A stretch of 64,000 nucleotides of DNA from JBBDWK01 sp040902885 (GCA_040902885.1 JBBDWK010000092.1:17955-81954); one strand, 5' to 3'. Shown: positions 9,038 through 18,005, counted from the first letter of the stretch. Numbers and translations are program-made. The notes: generated from the sequence alone by a model not told the origin.

Positions 9038-9463
9038 TTAGCCTTTTACCGCCACCTTCACTTGGCGCGGTTTGGCCGCCTCCTTTTTGGGCAGGGTCAC
9101 GTTCAGCACGCCGTTCCTGTACTCGGCGGCGACGTGCTCGGTGTCCACAGTAGCCGGGACAGCGAAGCTGCGAACGAAGTTCCCATAGCTGCGCTCTATG
9201 CGGTGGTAGCCCTTGGCGTTCTCTTCCTGCTCGAACTTGCGCTCCCCCTTGAGCGTCAGCGTCTGGTTCTCAACGCGGACTTCGATGTCTTTGAGATCCA
9301 CGTCTGGCACGTCGGCCTTGAGGACGATGGCATTTTCGGTCTCAACGATGTCCACGGCCGGCGACCAGGGACGGGCAGTGCGAGGCTCATTCATGAGCCG
9401 CGTGACGGCATCTTCGAAGAAGCGGAGACTGTTGGACAGGGGATCGTAGTGACTCAGAGACAT
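9038..9463 (-). CDS. Small heat-shock protein, Hsp20/alpha-crystallin family
   Basis: A protein of 141 residues. The alpha-crystallin domain spans about residues 35-130 and contains VDIVETENAIVLKADVPDV and the conserved A-x-x-x-N-G-V-L motif (AAEYRNGVLNVTLPK). A short tail follows. Such proteins form oligomers that hold unfolding proteins for refolding by DnaK/ClpB. A strong sigma-70-like promoter lies 23 bases ahead of the start codon. I found neither a CIRCE element nor a sigma-32 motif, so heat control, if any, is not evident from the DNA. Confidence 0.93.
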   Translation of the reverse strand: MSLSHYDPLSNSLRFFEDAVTRLMNEPRTARPWSPAVDIVETENAIVLKADVPDVDLKDIEVRVENQTLTLKGERKFEQEENAKGYHRIERSYGNFVRSFAVPATVDTEHVAAEYRNGVLNVTLPKKEAAKPRQVKVAVKG

Positions 9464-9485
9464 AAATTAATGTACCTCACAGACA

Positions 9486-9514
9486 ATAATAAAATATGAG
9501 TCTATTCTTGTCAA
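9486..9514 (-). promoter_or_regulatory. Near-consensus sigma-70 promoter of the small heat-shock gene
   Basis: Read on the minus strand, TTGACA (9509-9514) and TATTAT (9486-9491) are separated by exactly 17 bp. The surrounding DNA is locally AT-rich in an otherwise GC-rich window. The predicted start of transcription is near 9479, leaving a leader of about 15 nt before the ATG at 9463. Confidence 0.75.
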
Positions 9515-9548
9515 CCAGTTTTTTACTTGACTGTGCTCTAATCTTGGA

Positions 9549-10697
9549 GTGACCCGAAGCACACTAGGAGCTTTCGCGCTCTTCGCCCTTACAGCGCTGG
9601 CGCAGACCGCCGAACCCGACCGGGTAGCGCGCCTCCTCGAAGAGTTGACCAACGCTCATGGGCCGTCCGGTTTCGAAGGTCCCGTGCGCGCCATCGCTCG
9701 CCGCGAGCTGACGCCGATCGCCAACCGGATCGAGACCGATGGCCTGGGCTCGCTCATTGCATCGATAGACGGACCGGCGGGCAGCCCGCGCGTCATGATG
9801 GCCGCGCACATGGACGAGCTGGGGATGATCGTGAAGTACATCACCCCGGAGGGCTTTCTCAAGTTTCAGACGCTGGGCGGCTGGCTCGACCAGGGCCTTA
9901 TCAACCAGCGCTTCATCGTCATGACGCGCAAGGGTCCGGTGGCCGGCGTGACCGGTCTGAAAACTCCCCATGTGATGGGAGCCGAGGAGCGCGTGCGCTT
10001 GAAGAGGCGCGACGACATTTTTCTGGATGTCGGCGCCGCAGGCCGCGCCGACGCCGAGGAGCGGCTCGGGATTCGTCCCGGCGATCCGATCGCGCCCGAC
10101 AGCCGGTTCGCCATTCTCAACGGCAGCCAACTCTATGTGGCCAAGGCCTGGGACGACCGCGTGGGCGTGGCCGTCCTGATTGAAGTGCTGCGGCGCCTGA
10201 AGCAGAATCCCGCGCCATGCAGCGTCTACGCCGTGGCCACGGTGCAGGAGGAGATCGGGTTGCGCGGCGCGCAGACCAGCAGCCACCAGGTGAAGCCCGA
10301 TATCGGCATCAGCGTGGAAGTGGGCGTGGCTTCGGATTATCCGGGCATCACTCAGGACGAGGCTCAGGAGCGCCTCGGAAAAGGACCGGGCATCTTCCTG
10401 CACGACAGCTCCATGCTTCCCAACCTGAAGCTGCGCGATTACTTCATCGATACCGCGAAGGCCGCGGACTTGCCCTTGCAGTTCAACGTTCTGAGCGGGT
10501 ACGGAGAGGACGGCGCGGAGATGCAGCGCGCGTACTCAGGCATCCCGGCCATCAACGTCACCGTTCCCACGCGCTACCTGCACAATCACAACGGCATTAT
10601 CCACCGCGACGATTTCGATCGCGCCGTGGACCTGGTGACGGCCGCCATTCGCGGGCTGAACGCGGACACCGTCCGCCGGTTGAAGAGCTTCGATTGA
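9549..10697 (+). CDS. M42-family zinc aminopeptidase, probably exported
   Basis: A protein of 382 residues with a short signal-like N-terminus ending near ALAQTAEP. The M42/M28-type di-zinc features are visible: the metal ligand in AAHMDELGM (about residue 83), the bridging Asp in AWDDRVGV, the catalytic Glu pair in VATVQEEIGLRGAQ, and the late His ligand in PTRYLHNHNG. Family members remove N-terminal residues from peptides and assemble as dodecamers. Most are cytosolic, so a signal peptide is slightly unusual. The start is a GTG with TTGGA immediately in front, and the true start could differ by a few codons. The next gene follows after 7 bp. Confidence 0.85.
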   Translation: MTRSTLGAFALFALTALAQTAEPDRVARLLEELTNAHGPSGFEGPVRAIARRELTPIANRIETDGLGSLIASIDGPAGSPRVMMAAHMDELGMIVKYITPEGFLKFQTLGGWLDQGLINQRFIVMTRKGPVAGVTGLKTPHVMGAEERVRLKRRDDIFLDVGAAGRADAEERLGIRPGDPIAPDSRFAILNGSQLYVAKAWDDRVGVAVLIEVLRRLKQNPAPCSVYAVATVQEEIGLRGAQTSSHQVKPDIGISVEVGVASDYPGITQDEAQERLGKGPGIFLHDSSMLPNLKLRDYFIDTAKAADLPLQFNVLSGYGEDGAEMQRAYSGIPAINVTVPTRYLHNHNGIIHRDDFDRAVDLVTAAIRGLNADTVRRLKSFD

Positions 10698-10704
10698 GGG
10701 CGTG

Positions 10705-11784
10705 ATGAACAGACGCTTATTTTTAGCGACGCTTCTGCCTTCGCTCCTGGCCGCTCAGGGCCTGCCCGGGATCTCCGCCGAACAGCTCGCGCGCGTGGAG
10801 ACGGTGGTAACGTCCGAGATGTCGCGCCTGAACATTCCCGGGCTCTCGGTAGCTATCGTGACGGGTGGCGAGCTGCGCTGGGCGAACGGCTACGGCCTCG
10901 CGGACCTGGAGAACTCGGTCCCCGCCAAGGCAGCCACCGTGTACCGGCTGGCTTCCATATCGAAGCCCATCACCGCCGTGGCCGCCATGCAGCTTGTGGA
11001 GCGCGGCAAGCTGGACCTGGACGCGCCGGTCCGTAAGTATCTGCCCTCGTTCCCGGAGAAGGAATGGCCGATCACCGCTCGGCAATTACTCGGTCACCTG
11101 GGCGGCGTGCGTCATTACCGGAGCGGCGAAGAGGTGAACAGTACGCGGCACTATGAGTCGGTGTGCGAAGCGCTGGATATCTTTCAGAACGACGCGCTGA
11201 TGCACCAGCCGGGCACGAAGTACGCGTACACGACATACGGCTACAATCTGTTGGGCTGCGTGGTGGAGCTCGCCTCGGCGACACGATTCGCCGACTACAT
11301 CCGCAAGAACATTTTTCTGCCCGCCGGCATGGAGACGATCCGGCCCGACAACGTGTTCGACATCGTTCCCAACCGCGCGCAAGGCTATCGGCGTACAAGC
11401 GGCGGCGAGCTGCGCAATTCGAACCTCGCCGATACCAGCAACAAGATTCCGGGCGGAGGACTGTGCTCCACAGTGGTGGACCTGGCGCGCTTCGCCATCG
11501 CCATGCAGAGCGACGTTCTGCTGAAAAAGGAAACCCGGGAGCGGATGTTCACGCGCCAGAAGCTGGCGGACGGCACGGAGACCGCCTACGGCCTGGGCTG
11601 GTCGGTGGCCGAGCATGACGGCCGGCGCGTGGTCTCTCACGGCGGCGCACAGCAGCGGGTGAGCACGATCCTTTATACAGCGCCGGACCTTGGCTTCGCG
11701 GCCGCTCTGATGTGCAACATGGAGGGCGCGAACCTGGGACGCGCGGCGCGTGAGATGGCGCGCATCTTTCTGGAAAGTAATTGA
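10705..11784 (+). CDS. Beta-lactamase-family serine hydrolase (class C/EstB type), secreted
   Basis: A protein of 359 residues with a signal peptide ending near LLAAQG. The penicillin-recognising fold is shown by the nucleophile motif SISK (S-x-x-K, about residue 90), the YGYN motif (Y-x-N) and HGGAQ in the position of the K-T-G triad. Substrates of this broad family include D-amino peptides, esters and beta-lactams; the sequence does not tell which. GTG at 10702 is possible, but ATG at 10705 is better spaced from GAGGG at 10696-10700. It is likely co-transcribed with the M42 peptidase, suggesting peptide or peptidoglycan turnover. Confidence 0.85.
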   Translation: MNRRLFLATLLPSLLAAQGLPGISAEQLARVETVVTSEMSRLNIPGLSVAIVTGGELRWANGYGLADLENSVPAKAATVYRLASISKPITAVAAMQLVERGKLDLDAPVRKYLPSFPEKEWPITARQLLGHLGGVRHYRSGEEVNSTRHYESVCEALDIFQNDALMHQPGTKYAYTTYGYNLLGCVVELASATRFADYIRKNIFLPAGMETIRPDNVFDIVPNRAQGYRRTSGGELRNSNLADTSNKIPGGGLCSTVVDLARFAIAMQSDVLLKKETRERMFTRQKLADGTETAYGLGWSVAEHDGRRVVSHGGAQQRVSTILYTAPDLGFAAALMCNMEGANLGRAAREMARIFLESN

Positions 11785-11797
11785 GCCGACGCAGACT

Positions 11798-14194
11798 TCA
11801 GAACCGGGTCTTGACCTGAAATGTAATCTGGCGTCCCGGCGCGAGCGCGGTGCCGGAGAATAACCCGCTGAAATTGATCGCGTTCAGCCGGCCGGTCGCG
11901 TTGCGCACATCGAATTGCACGGACACCGAGCGCTCCCGCCGCTCCCAGAGCCTCGCGCCCACTGCGAAATCCAGACTGAAATTCGGCCGGATGCGGCTGC
12001 GCTCGAAATTCACCTTGTCGAGGATAGCCTGGGAGATGGGCTGGACGCGGTCGTCATCGTCGTCCTCATCCGCGTCTTCATCTTCATCCCCGTCTTCGTT
12101 CTCTTCGTCCTCGTCATCATCGCCTTCCAGTTCCACCGGCAGACCGCTGCCGTAGCGGACTCCGGTCATAAACCAAAGTCGCCGGTGGGGTTCGATGCGA
12201 ACCTGTGCCGCCAGGGTGTTCCTCTGGTCCTGGCTGATGGGGAACCGCTCAACAACGTCTCGCAGTTCTTCCGCCTCTCCGCCTTGAATGAAGAGTCCAC
12301 CCGTAACAGGGGACGTGGCCGTGCCGAGCATGTTGGAGTAACTGACGAAAGACGAGACGCGCCGCCAGCGCGGCAGCTCCAGGCGGACCTCCGTACCCTG
12401 AATCCGCGCCGTGTCGAACGTGATGGGAAAGGAAAGGCCCGTGTTGAGGAACACATCGTCATCGATGTAATTGCGGAATGTGCGCCAGTAGTGGCTCACG
12501 TCCAGCCGCAGCCGGTTCCAGAAGGGTTTCCGCAGCCCGACCTCAAAGAAGTTCGCGCGGCTGGCCGGCACCGCCAGAGCGTCATCGATGTCGTCGAGGC
12601 CCAGGCCGCTGGCCGCGCTGCTGAGCAGAAGGTTTTCCATCGGCGGCGGCTGAAAGATCCGGTCGTAGGAAGCTCGCAGCAAGAGGTCGGCGGCGGGAAT
12701 GTAATAACTGAAGGCCAGGCGCGGGCTGACGGCAGTATCCTTGATTCGAAAACTGTAACGGTCCAGCCTCAGTCCGACCGCTGCAGCGAAATTACCCAAC
12801 CGAATGTGATCCTGGATGAAGCCGGATGCTTCGGTGCTTCGCCGGCGGTCGCGGAATTCGAGGTCGAACCGCGGGAGTTCATCTGGCTCGGCGAAGCGAA
12901 AACTCTCCCGGATGTTGTTAATGCGCAGGTCGCCGCCGAACTTCAGAGTGTGGTGCTCGCCCTCGATGGTGACGCTGCCGATGACGGCGCCTTCCCGAAA
13001 GCCGCGGTTCTGCTCCACGAAGACGGGAGTGGATAGCGCGTTGCTCCATAGCTTGGCCGTCAGATCCCTAACCATGCCGCGCACCGACCCGAGCGCCCGG
13101 GACGAGAAGGTGTGCTGGTAATGAACCTGGCCGGCGGTCTCCGCGGAGGAGCGGTCCTGGCGCTGACCCACGGCCTGCTGCGCCAGGTCGTTGGGAACCA
13201 GGAAGCCCGCGCGGTTCGAGCGGAGATAGAGAGTCAGCCGGTCGCGATCGCTGAGGTCCTGGTCGAGCCGGGCATTGATGCCGCCAGCGCTGGCATTGTT
13301 GGTGAAGTTCTCGAGGGATGGAGGATCCAGGTACCGGTCGGTATGGCCACCCTGAACGCCGAGTGACACGGCAGTGCGGCCGGCACGATATTGATGAGTC
13401 ACAGAGCCGATTTGAGTTCCATAGCTGCCTGCTTGGAAACCGGCCTCGGAGGAATGGCCCAGGAGGTCGACCCGCCGCGTGTCCAGCGCGATGACGCCGC
13501 CGAGCCGCCGTCCATACTCCGCCGGAATACCCGCCGTCATGATGTTGACGGCCGCAAACTCGCTATTTTCGAATGCCGGGGCAAAGCCGATGGACCGATT
13601 ATCATAGAGCGGCATGCCGTCGATCACGTATTGCGTGTCGTATTCCGAGCCCCGTGGGTGTAGAACCGCGTTGGCTTCGAGCAGCCAGCCGGGCATGGTA
13701 GTGACAACGTCGATCATGCTCCGGCCAAGCGTGGTTCCGGGTGTTTCGTCCAGTTGCCCAAGGCCGCTCTGCATTACCAGGCCCGGATGGGAGCGGTCCA
13801 ACAGCGGAGCGGCCGACCGCACCGTCATCTCCGTCTTGATGGCGCCGATCTTCAGCGTCACTTCCTTTTCCTGGGGCACTGCGGAGCGAATCTCGATCGT
13901 GTCGACGAACTCCTCAAATCCACTTTGCGTCACAGCCAGGCGGTAGACGCCTTGCGGCAAGCGCAGCAGCCGGACGTGGCCCGCCGGGTCCGCCTGTGCC
14001 TCAGTACGGAATTGCGGGCTCCGGCCGGCAAGCTCAACACGGGCCGCCACCGGATTCCGGGCGGGGTCGCGTACCGTGACGCGTAACTCGCCCTCCATGA
14101 TCTGGGCGGACCCGGGGCGCAGGAAGACGAGAGCCAGAAGGACAAATCCGGAAGGGGTTCGCGATAACCATCGTCGTAGCAGGTAAAAGTGCAT
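11798..14194 (-). CDS. TonB-dependent-receptor-type outer-membrane protein with carboxypeptidase-regulatory N-domain and acidic loop
   Basis: A protein of 798 residues with a signal peptide (hydrophobic FVLLALVFL, ending near GSAQ), a carboxypeptidase-regulatory domain (about residues 35-110), a plug-like domain (about 120-240, with YVIDGMPLYDN) and a beta barrel ending in Phe (ITFQVKTRF). Near residues 685-715 lies a run of almost only Asp and Glu, encoded by imperfect CAT/CTC/GTC-type triplets around 12048-12137, probably in an extracellular loop. No N-terminal secretin/TonB signalling domain is seen. A GTG 11 codons upstream is an alternative start. The gene is divergent from an ECF sigma/anti-sigma pair. 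Confidence 0.85.
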   Translation of the reverse strand: MHFYLLRRWLSRTPSGFVLLALVFLRPGSAQIMEGELRVTVRDPARNPVAARVELAGRSPQFRTEAQADPAGHVRLLRLPQGVYRLAVTQSGFEEFVDTIEIRSAVPQEKEVTLKIGAIKTEMTVRSAAPLLDRSHPGLVMQSGLGQLDETPGTTLGRSMIDVVTTMPGWLLEANAVLHPRGSEYDTQYVIDGMPLYDNRSIGFAPAFENSEFAAVNIMTAGIPAEYGRRLGGVIALDTRRVDLLGHSSEAGFQAGSYGTQIGSVTHQYRAGRTAVSLGVQGGHTDRYLDPPSLENFTNNASAGGINARLDQDLSDRDRLTLYLRSNRAGFLVPNDLAQQAVGQRQDRSSAETAGQVHYQHTFSSRALGSVRGMVRDLTAKLWSNALSTPVFVEQNRGFREGAVIGSVTIEGEHHTLKFGGDLRINNIRESFRFAEPDELPRFDLEFRDRRRSTEASGFIQDHIRLGNFAAAVGLRLDRYSFRIKDTAVSPRLAFSYYIPAADLLLRASYDRIFQPPPMENLLLSSAASGLGLDDIDDALAVPASRANFFEVGLRKPFWNRLRLDVSHYWRTFRNYIDDDVFLNTGLSFPITFDTARIQGTEVRLELPRWRRVSSFVSYSNMLGTATSPVTGGLFIQGGEAEELRDVVERFPISQDQRNTLAAQVRIEPHRRLWFMTGVRYGSGLPVELEGDDDEDEENEDGDEDEDADEDDDDDRVQPISQAILDKVNFERSRIRPNFSLDFAVGARLWERRERSVSVQFDVRNATGRLNAINFSGLFSGTALAPGRQITFQVKTRF

Positions 14195-14324
14195 GGGTTG
14201 GGTATTTGAATATTCTTCCAGATCCACTTCTGTTCAATCTATTTTCACGCTGAGCACGGTTTGACCGAAAAAAGCCTGAACAGAACGCCGGCCGCTGGGA
14301 TATTAAAATAGAAGCGCCCAAGCG

Positions 14325-14903
14325 ATGTTGAATGGTCCGGCAGATTCATCCCTCGGGATGCCTCTAGTGACGACGGCGTGCGCGAACCGCTCGTCCAGGC
14401 CCTCGCCTGTGGAGGAGGAAGTTACCAGGCTATTCGACCAGTTACGCAATCCGCTGCTTCGGTACGTGCTTTCGCTCGGCTTGCGGCCGCAGGATGGTGA
14501 AGAAGTGATTCAAGAAGTGTTCCTGTCGCTGTTTCAACACTTGCGACGGGGCAAGTCGCGCGAAAATCTCCGGGGCTGGGTCTTTCGCGTGGCTCACAAT
14601 CTCGCCCTGAAGCAGCGTTACGCCCACCGCCAGTACATTCTGGCGCAGTCCGAGGAGAGTTTGCTCGATCGCCATGTGGACCCGGAGCCGAATCCGGAAG
14701 AAGCGCTGGCAGACAGACAGAGGCAGGCGCGGCTTCTTGCGGTGGTACATGTCCTGCCCGAACAGGACCGTTGTTGTCTTCATTTGCGAGCCGAGGGGCT
14801 GCGCTACCGGGAGATCGCCGAGGTGCTGGGCATGTCCCTGGGAGCCGTCTCGTTGTCCCTCGTTCGGTCGCTGGCGCGTCTCACTCGCGCTGATGGAGGC
14901 TGA
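14325..14903 (+). CDS. ECF-type RNA polymerase sigma factor
   Basis: A protein of 192 residues. Region 2 (about 30-100) contains EEVIQEVFLSLFQHL and NLRGWVFRVAHNLAL. Region 4 (about 130-185) contains LPEQDRCCLHLRAEGLRYRE and the helix-turn-helix IAEVLGMSLGAVSLSLVRSL. Such factors direct RNA polymerase to a small extracytoplasmic-stress or surface-signalling regulon. The gene is followed after 5 bp by a zinc-finger membrane protein likely to be its anti-sigma factor. It is divergent from the outer-membrane receptor, so that receptor is a plausible target. TTGACC occurs at 14261, but no good -10 is spaced from it. Confidence 0.9.
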   Translation: MLNGPADSSLGMPLVTTACANRSSRPSPVEEEVTRLFDQLRNPLLRYVLSLGLRPQDGEEVIQEVFLSLFQHLRRGKSRENLRGWVFRVAHNLALKQRYAHRQYILAQSEESLLDRHVDPEPNPEEALADRQRQARLLAVVHVLPEQDRCCLHLRAEGLRYREIAEVLGMSLGAVSLSLVRSLARLTRADGG

Positions 14904-14908
14904 CAGGC

Positions 14909-15763
14909 ATGCGACACGAGGAATCCCACGTCTCCGATCAAGACTTGCTCCGAGCCGCCGACGGCGAGCTTTCCACGCGCAAGATCGCGGAAATCCAGAA
15001 GCACCTGGCCGCCTGTTGGACGTGCCGCGCCAGGCGTGGCGAACTCGAAGGCGCCATCGCGCGCTTCGTCGAGACGCACCACCGAAAGCTCGATTCGCTG
15101 CTGCCTCCGCCGGATGGCGCCCGTGCACTGCTGAAGGTGCGGATGGAAGAACTGTCGGCGGTATCGCCTCCGGGTTCGTGGCGGCGATTGTTTTCGCCCG
15201 TGGGCGACGGCCTCCTGGTGAAGCTGGCGTGCGCTGTTCTCCTATTCACGGGTCTGCTGATCTTCGTCCTGCATCCCCGCTGGCTCACCGACGAACCCCC
15301 AACGCCTGCGGCGTTCGAAGAAGCCCGGGCCATTCCGGATCCAAGGCTGACGCCGGGCGCCGCGCTTCCCGTGACGAAGGACGACATTTGCGCGGCGGGA
15401 GCGGTTCACACCGTGCGGGTGGTACCGGAGCCAGTCGCCCGGCGGGTGTTTGCCGCGTATGGGATTCACCAGCCTCAGCCCCGCGCGTATGAGCTGGACT
15501 ACTTAATTACTCCTGCCCTGGGCGGTCGCGACAACATCCGCAATTTCTGGCCTCAGCCTTATCGAACCACTGTCTGGAACGCTCATATTAAGGACGCCCT
15601 GGAGGACCACTTGCACCGGCTGGTCTGCGCGGGAGATCTCGATCTCGCGACGGCGCAACGCGACATCTCCCAAAATTGGATCGCTGCATACAAGAAGTAC
15701 TTTCGTACTGGGGAGCCGCTTTCGGAGCATTCCACGTTCCTCAAAGACCGCCCGTGGGAATAG
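14909..15763 (+). CDS. Zinc-finger membrane anti-sigma-like protein with degenerate HNH-like C-terminal domain
   Basis: A protein of 284 residues. Residues about 8-50 hold a zf-HC2 anti-sigma zinc motif, HLAACWTCR (H-x3-C-x2-C), typical of sigma-binding anti-sigma domains. One transmembrane helix lies at about 96-116 (LACAVLLFTGLLIFVL). The outside region ends in a domain (about 190-270) with YELDYLITPALGG and FWPQPYRTTVWNAHIKDALE, a pattern like the extracellular HNH-type fold in which D-H-L-I-P-L normally appears. Here the His is Tyr, so nuclease activity is unlikely. I infer a sensor role, with the outside domain controlling release of the upstream ECF factor. Confidence 0.75.
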   Translation: MRHEESHVSDQDLLRAADGELSTRKIAEIQKHLAACWTCRARRGELEGAIARFVETHHRKLDSLLPPPDGARALLKVRMEELSAVSPPGSWRRLFSPVGDGLLVKLACAVLLFTGLLIFVLHPRWLTDEPPTPAAFEEARAIPDPRLTPGAALPVTKDDICAAGAVHTVRVVPEPVARRVFAAYGIHQPQPRAYELDYLITPALGGRDNIRNFWPQPYRTTVWNAHIKDALEDHLHRLVCAGDLDLATAQRDISQNWIAAYKKYFRTGEPLSEHSTFLKDRPWE

Positions 15764-15814
15764 GGGCTGCCGCTCACTGAGAAGAGTTTGATTTTAAAAG
15801 GAAATACCAAGAAC

Positions 15815-15888
15815 TGGCTGGGAGGCAGGGATTCGAACCCCGATACGCAGATCCAGAGTCTGCAGTCTTACCGTTAGACGACCTCCCA
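15815..15888 (-). tRNA. tRNA-Gln (anticodon CTG)
   Basis: The minus-strand cloverleaf has acceptor TGGGAGG pairing with CCTCCCA, anticodon stem GCAGA/TCTGC around the loop CTCTGGA (anticodon CTG, codon CAG), and T-arm GGGTTCGAATCC. The CCA end is encoded at 15815-15817 after discriminator G. Confidence 0.96.
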
Positions 15889-15898
15889 ATTTTTCTCC

Positions 15899-17644
15899 TT
15901 ATTTTAGCATCGCCGCCCGTTCCGAAACAAAGACGGGCTTGCCGTCCACCATGGTCAGATCCGCTTCGATGTCCTTGATCTCATCCACCGGGCAGGTCAG
16001 GTAATCCTTGGTAATCACGACCAGGTCCGCCAGTTTGCCGGGCTCGATGGAGCCTTTGCTCCGCTCGTCGAAGGACAGCCACGCACTGTTGAGCGTCCAC
16101 ATGCGCAGGGCCTCCTCGCGCGTCACTGCCTGCTCGGGTTGGAGCACCCCGCCGTCGGAGGTTTTCCGGGTGATCGCCATCCACATCCCGAAGAACGGAT
16201 GGTAGGCGTTGATCGCATCGCGCGGATGGAAACGGATCATGTGATCCGAGCCGCCCGCTACCACAACGCCCGCATCGAACAGGCTCCGGAACGGCAGGAA
16301 GTGACGCATACGCGACGGCCCGAAAGCATCCTTGATCGCCTGCCCGTCAAAATGATGCCATGCGGGCTGGGAATCGAAAACCACGTTGAGCTTCCGCGCG
16401 CGGGCGATCGCCCTCTGGTCGGGGAAATTCACGTGTGTGATGGTGAATCGCCGGTCGCGGATGGATGACTCTTTGTCCGTGGCTTCATAAGCGTCGAGCA
16501 GGACGTCCGTCGCGCCTCCGCCCGCCGTATGCGCCGTCATCTGCCAGCCCATTCGATTGGCGGCCTTGGCCATCTCGAAGATGTTCTCGCGCGGCACGGA
16601 GAGCACGCCGCGATAGTCCGGATCGCTGTAGCCGTAGATCGCGGTGTTCTCTCCGTATGGCTCGCGCAGATAGGCCGTGCCGATGAGAATGCCGCCGTCC
16701 GCGACAATCTTCAGCGATCCGACACGAAACCAGTCGTCGCCCAGGCCGGTGACGAACGGGATGCGCTCAATCTCCCACCGAACGTCCTCAGGCTTGCCCT
16801 GTCCGCTGATCCGGAACGTCACGTAGCTGCGGACCGTGAGCTCGTTACGCCGGCGCAACTCCTGGTAGACGCGGAAGCCCTCGGCGCCCTGCCCGCGATC
16901 GATGGTGCTGGTGATGCCCACCTGGTTGTAACTTTTCTGCATGCTCTTCAGCGCTGTGAGCATGTCTGCATAAGTCGCGGGCTTTGAGGCGCGCAGCCTG
17001 GCCATCAGTTGGGATGCGCCGAGGATGAGGCCGGTCGGCTCGCCTTTCGCGTCCTTGATAATCTTTCCGTTGGCCGGTTGCGGGGTGTCACGCGTGATTC
17101 CCTGCTGCCTCAAAGCGGCGGAACTCAGGACCGATGCGTAGCCATTATCCGTAAGCGCCACCCGGTCCCCAATGGCTTGATCCAATTCGTAACGGGTGGG
17201 GTAGCGGCGGTCGCTCAAGCGCGTGGAGTATACCTTCGGCACGAAGATGGGCCGGTCGGGCGGCGTGGAGGCCGCCAGCTTCTTCATGTAAGCCTGCACT
17301 TCGGCGATGGAGTTCATCACCGGGATGGGGCCGTCTCTTTCGCTCAAAGCCGCACCTATGGGGTGCGTGTGGCTATCGATCAGGCCCGGCACCACTGTGC
17401 GCCCGCGAAGATCGATCTGCCGGGTCTGGGGTCCGGCCTTCGCGCGGACCTCGGCGTTGGAGCCGACGGCCAGGAAGCGGTTCCCTTCGATAGCCAGAGC
17501 CTCGGCCACGGGCTGTTGAGGCCACATGGTCACAATCTTGCCGTTGTAGTAAATGATGTCGGCGGCGCCACACGTCACTGCCGCGAAGAGAACGGCCGTG
17601 GCGGACATGCGCACCAAACGCACGAACATATTTAAGGTTTGCAT
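15899..17644 (-). CDS. Amidohydrolase-3 family (YtcJ-like) metal-dependent hydrolase, secreted
   Basis: A protein of 581 residues with a signal-like N-terminus ending near CGAAD. Next come the amidohydrolase start pattern IIYYNGKIVTM, the metal motif GLIDSHTHPIG (H-x-H), HTAGGGATD and ITHVNF His ligands, and the late VVAGGSDHMIRF Asp motif. The family hydrolyses cyclic amides and related bonds, but no substrate can be assigned. The open frame extends to 17752; the ATG at 17644 directly precedes the hydrophobic signal region. The stop is 10 bp from the tRNA-Gln 5' end, which is read in the same direction upstream... the tRNA lies downstream of this gene. Confidence 0.85.
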   Translation of the reverse strand: MQTLNMFVRLVRMSATAVLFAAVTCGAADIIYYNGKIVTMWPQQPVAEALAIEGNRFLAVGSNAEVRAKAGPQTRQIDLRGRTVVPGLIDSHTHPIGAALSERDGPIPVMNSIAEVQAYMKKLAASTPPDRPIFVPKVYSTRLSDRRYPTRYELDQAIGDRVALTDNGYASVLSSAALRQQGITRDTPQPANGKIIKDAKGEPTGLILGASQLMARLRASKPATYADMLTALKSMQKSYNQVGITSTIDRGQGAEGFRVYQELRRRNELTVRSYVTFRISGQGKPEDVRWEIERIPFVTGLGDDWFRVGSLKIVADGGILIGTAYLREPYGENTAIYGYSDPDYRGVLSVPRENIFEMAKAANRMGWQMTAHTAGGGATDVLLDAYEATDKESSIRDRRFTITHVNFPDQRAIARARKLNVVFDSQPAWHHFDGQAIKDAFGPSRMRHFLPFRSLFDAGVVVAGGSDHMIRFHPRDAINAYHPFFGMWMAITRKTSDGGVLQPEQAVTREEALRMWTLNSAWLSFDERSKGSIEPGKLADLVVITKDYLTCPVDEIKDIEADLTMVDGKPVFVSERAAMLK

Positions 17645-17672
17645 GTTATATGAAAAGTGACGCCGGTTGGCG

Positions 17673-18005
17673 TCATCGGCGCTGCCTGACCCGCACCGGC
17701 TGCCCTTCGGAAGGAAGCGGAGAGCCTTGCCCGGTCTGGCACAGGAATTCAAACAGGAGCGTCATTTTGTACGCGCCATCTTTGGGCGACGAGGAGTTGC
17801 GCGCCTTCTCGAACTGTTCGACGCCTTCCGCCAGCCGAAGGCGGGTGCAGCCGGAAAACGAAGACGCTTCCAGAATGCAGGCGCCCAGGAACTCAGCGAT
17901 GTACTGCAATTCATCGATAGAGAGGCCGGAAAGAAACCGCCGCGACTTCCTTCGATTGGGTTCCTCCACAGCTCCACAAAGAGCGTTGAGAAGAATGGCT
18001 TTCAT
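17673..18005 (-). CDS. Small hypothetical protein
   Basis: A protein of 110 residues I cannot assign to a family. It has a helical core with SIDELQYIAEFLGACILEAS and ends in a basic tail (VRVRQRR). No signal peptide or membrane segment is visible. Amino-acid composition is protein-like, whereas the overlapping plus-strand frames are rich in Arg, Ser and Pro. An ATG 6 codons upstream is possible. It lies 28 bp before the amidohydrolase start, on the same strand, and could be co-transcribed with it. Confidence 0.5.
   Translation of the reverse strand: MKAILLNALCGAVEEPNRRKSRRFLSGLSIDELQYIAEFLGACILEASSFSGCTRLRLAEGVEQFEKARNSSSPKDGAYKMTLLFEFLCQTGQGSPLPSEGQPVRVRQRR

Noticed and set aside
9486..9545. 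CIRCE, sigma-32 or HspR (HAIR) element upstream of the small heat-shock gene
   Set aside because: No adequate match to any of these motifs; only a housekeeping-type promoter is seen.
14261..14306. Promoter for the ECF sigma gene using TTGACC at 14261 or TATTAA at 14301
   Set aside because: The two elements are 34 bp apart and neither has a partner at acceptable spacing.
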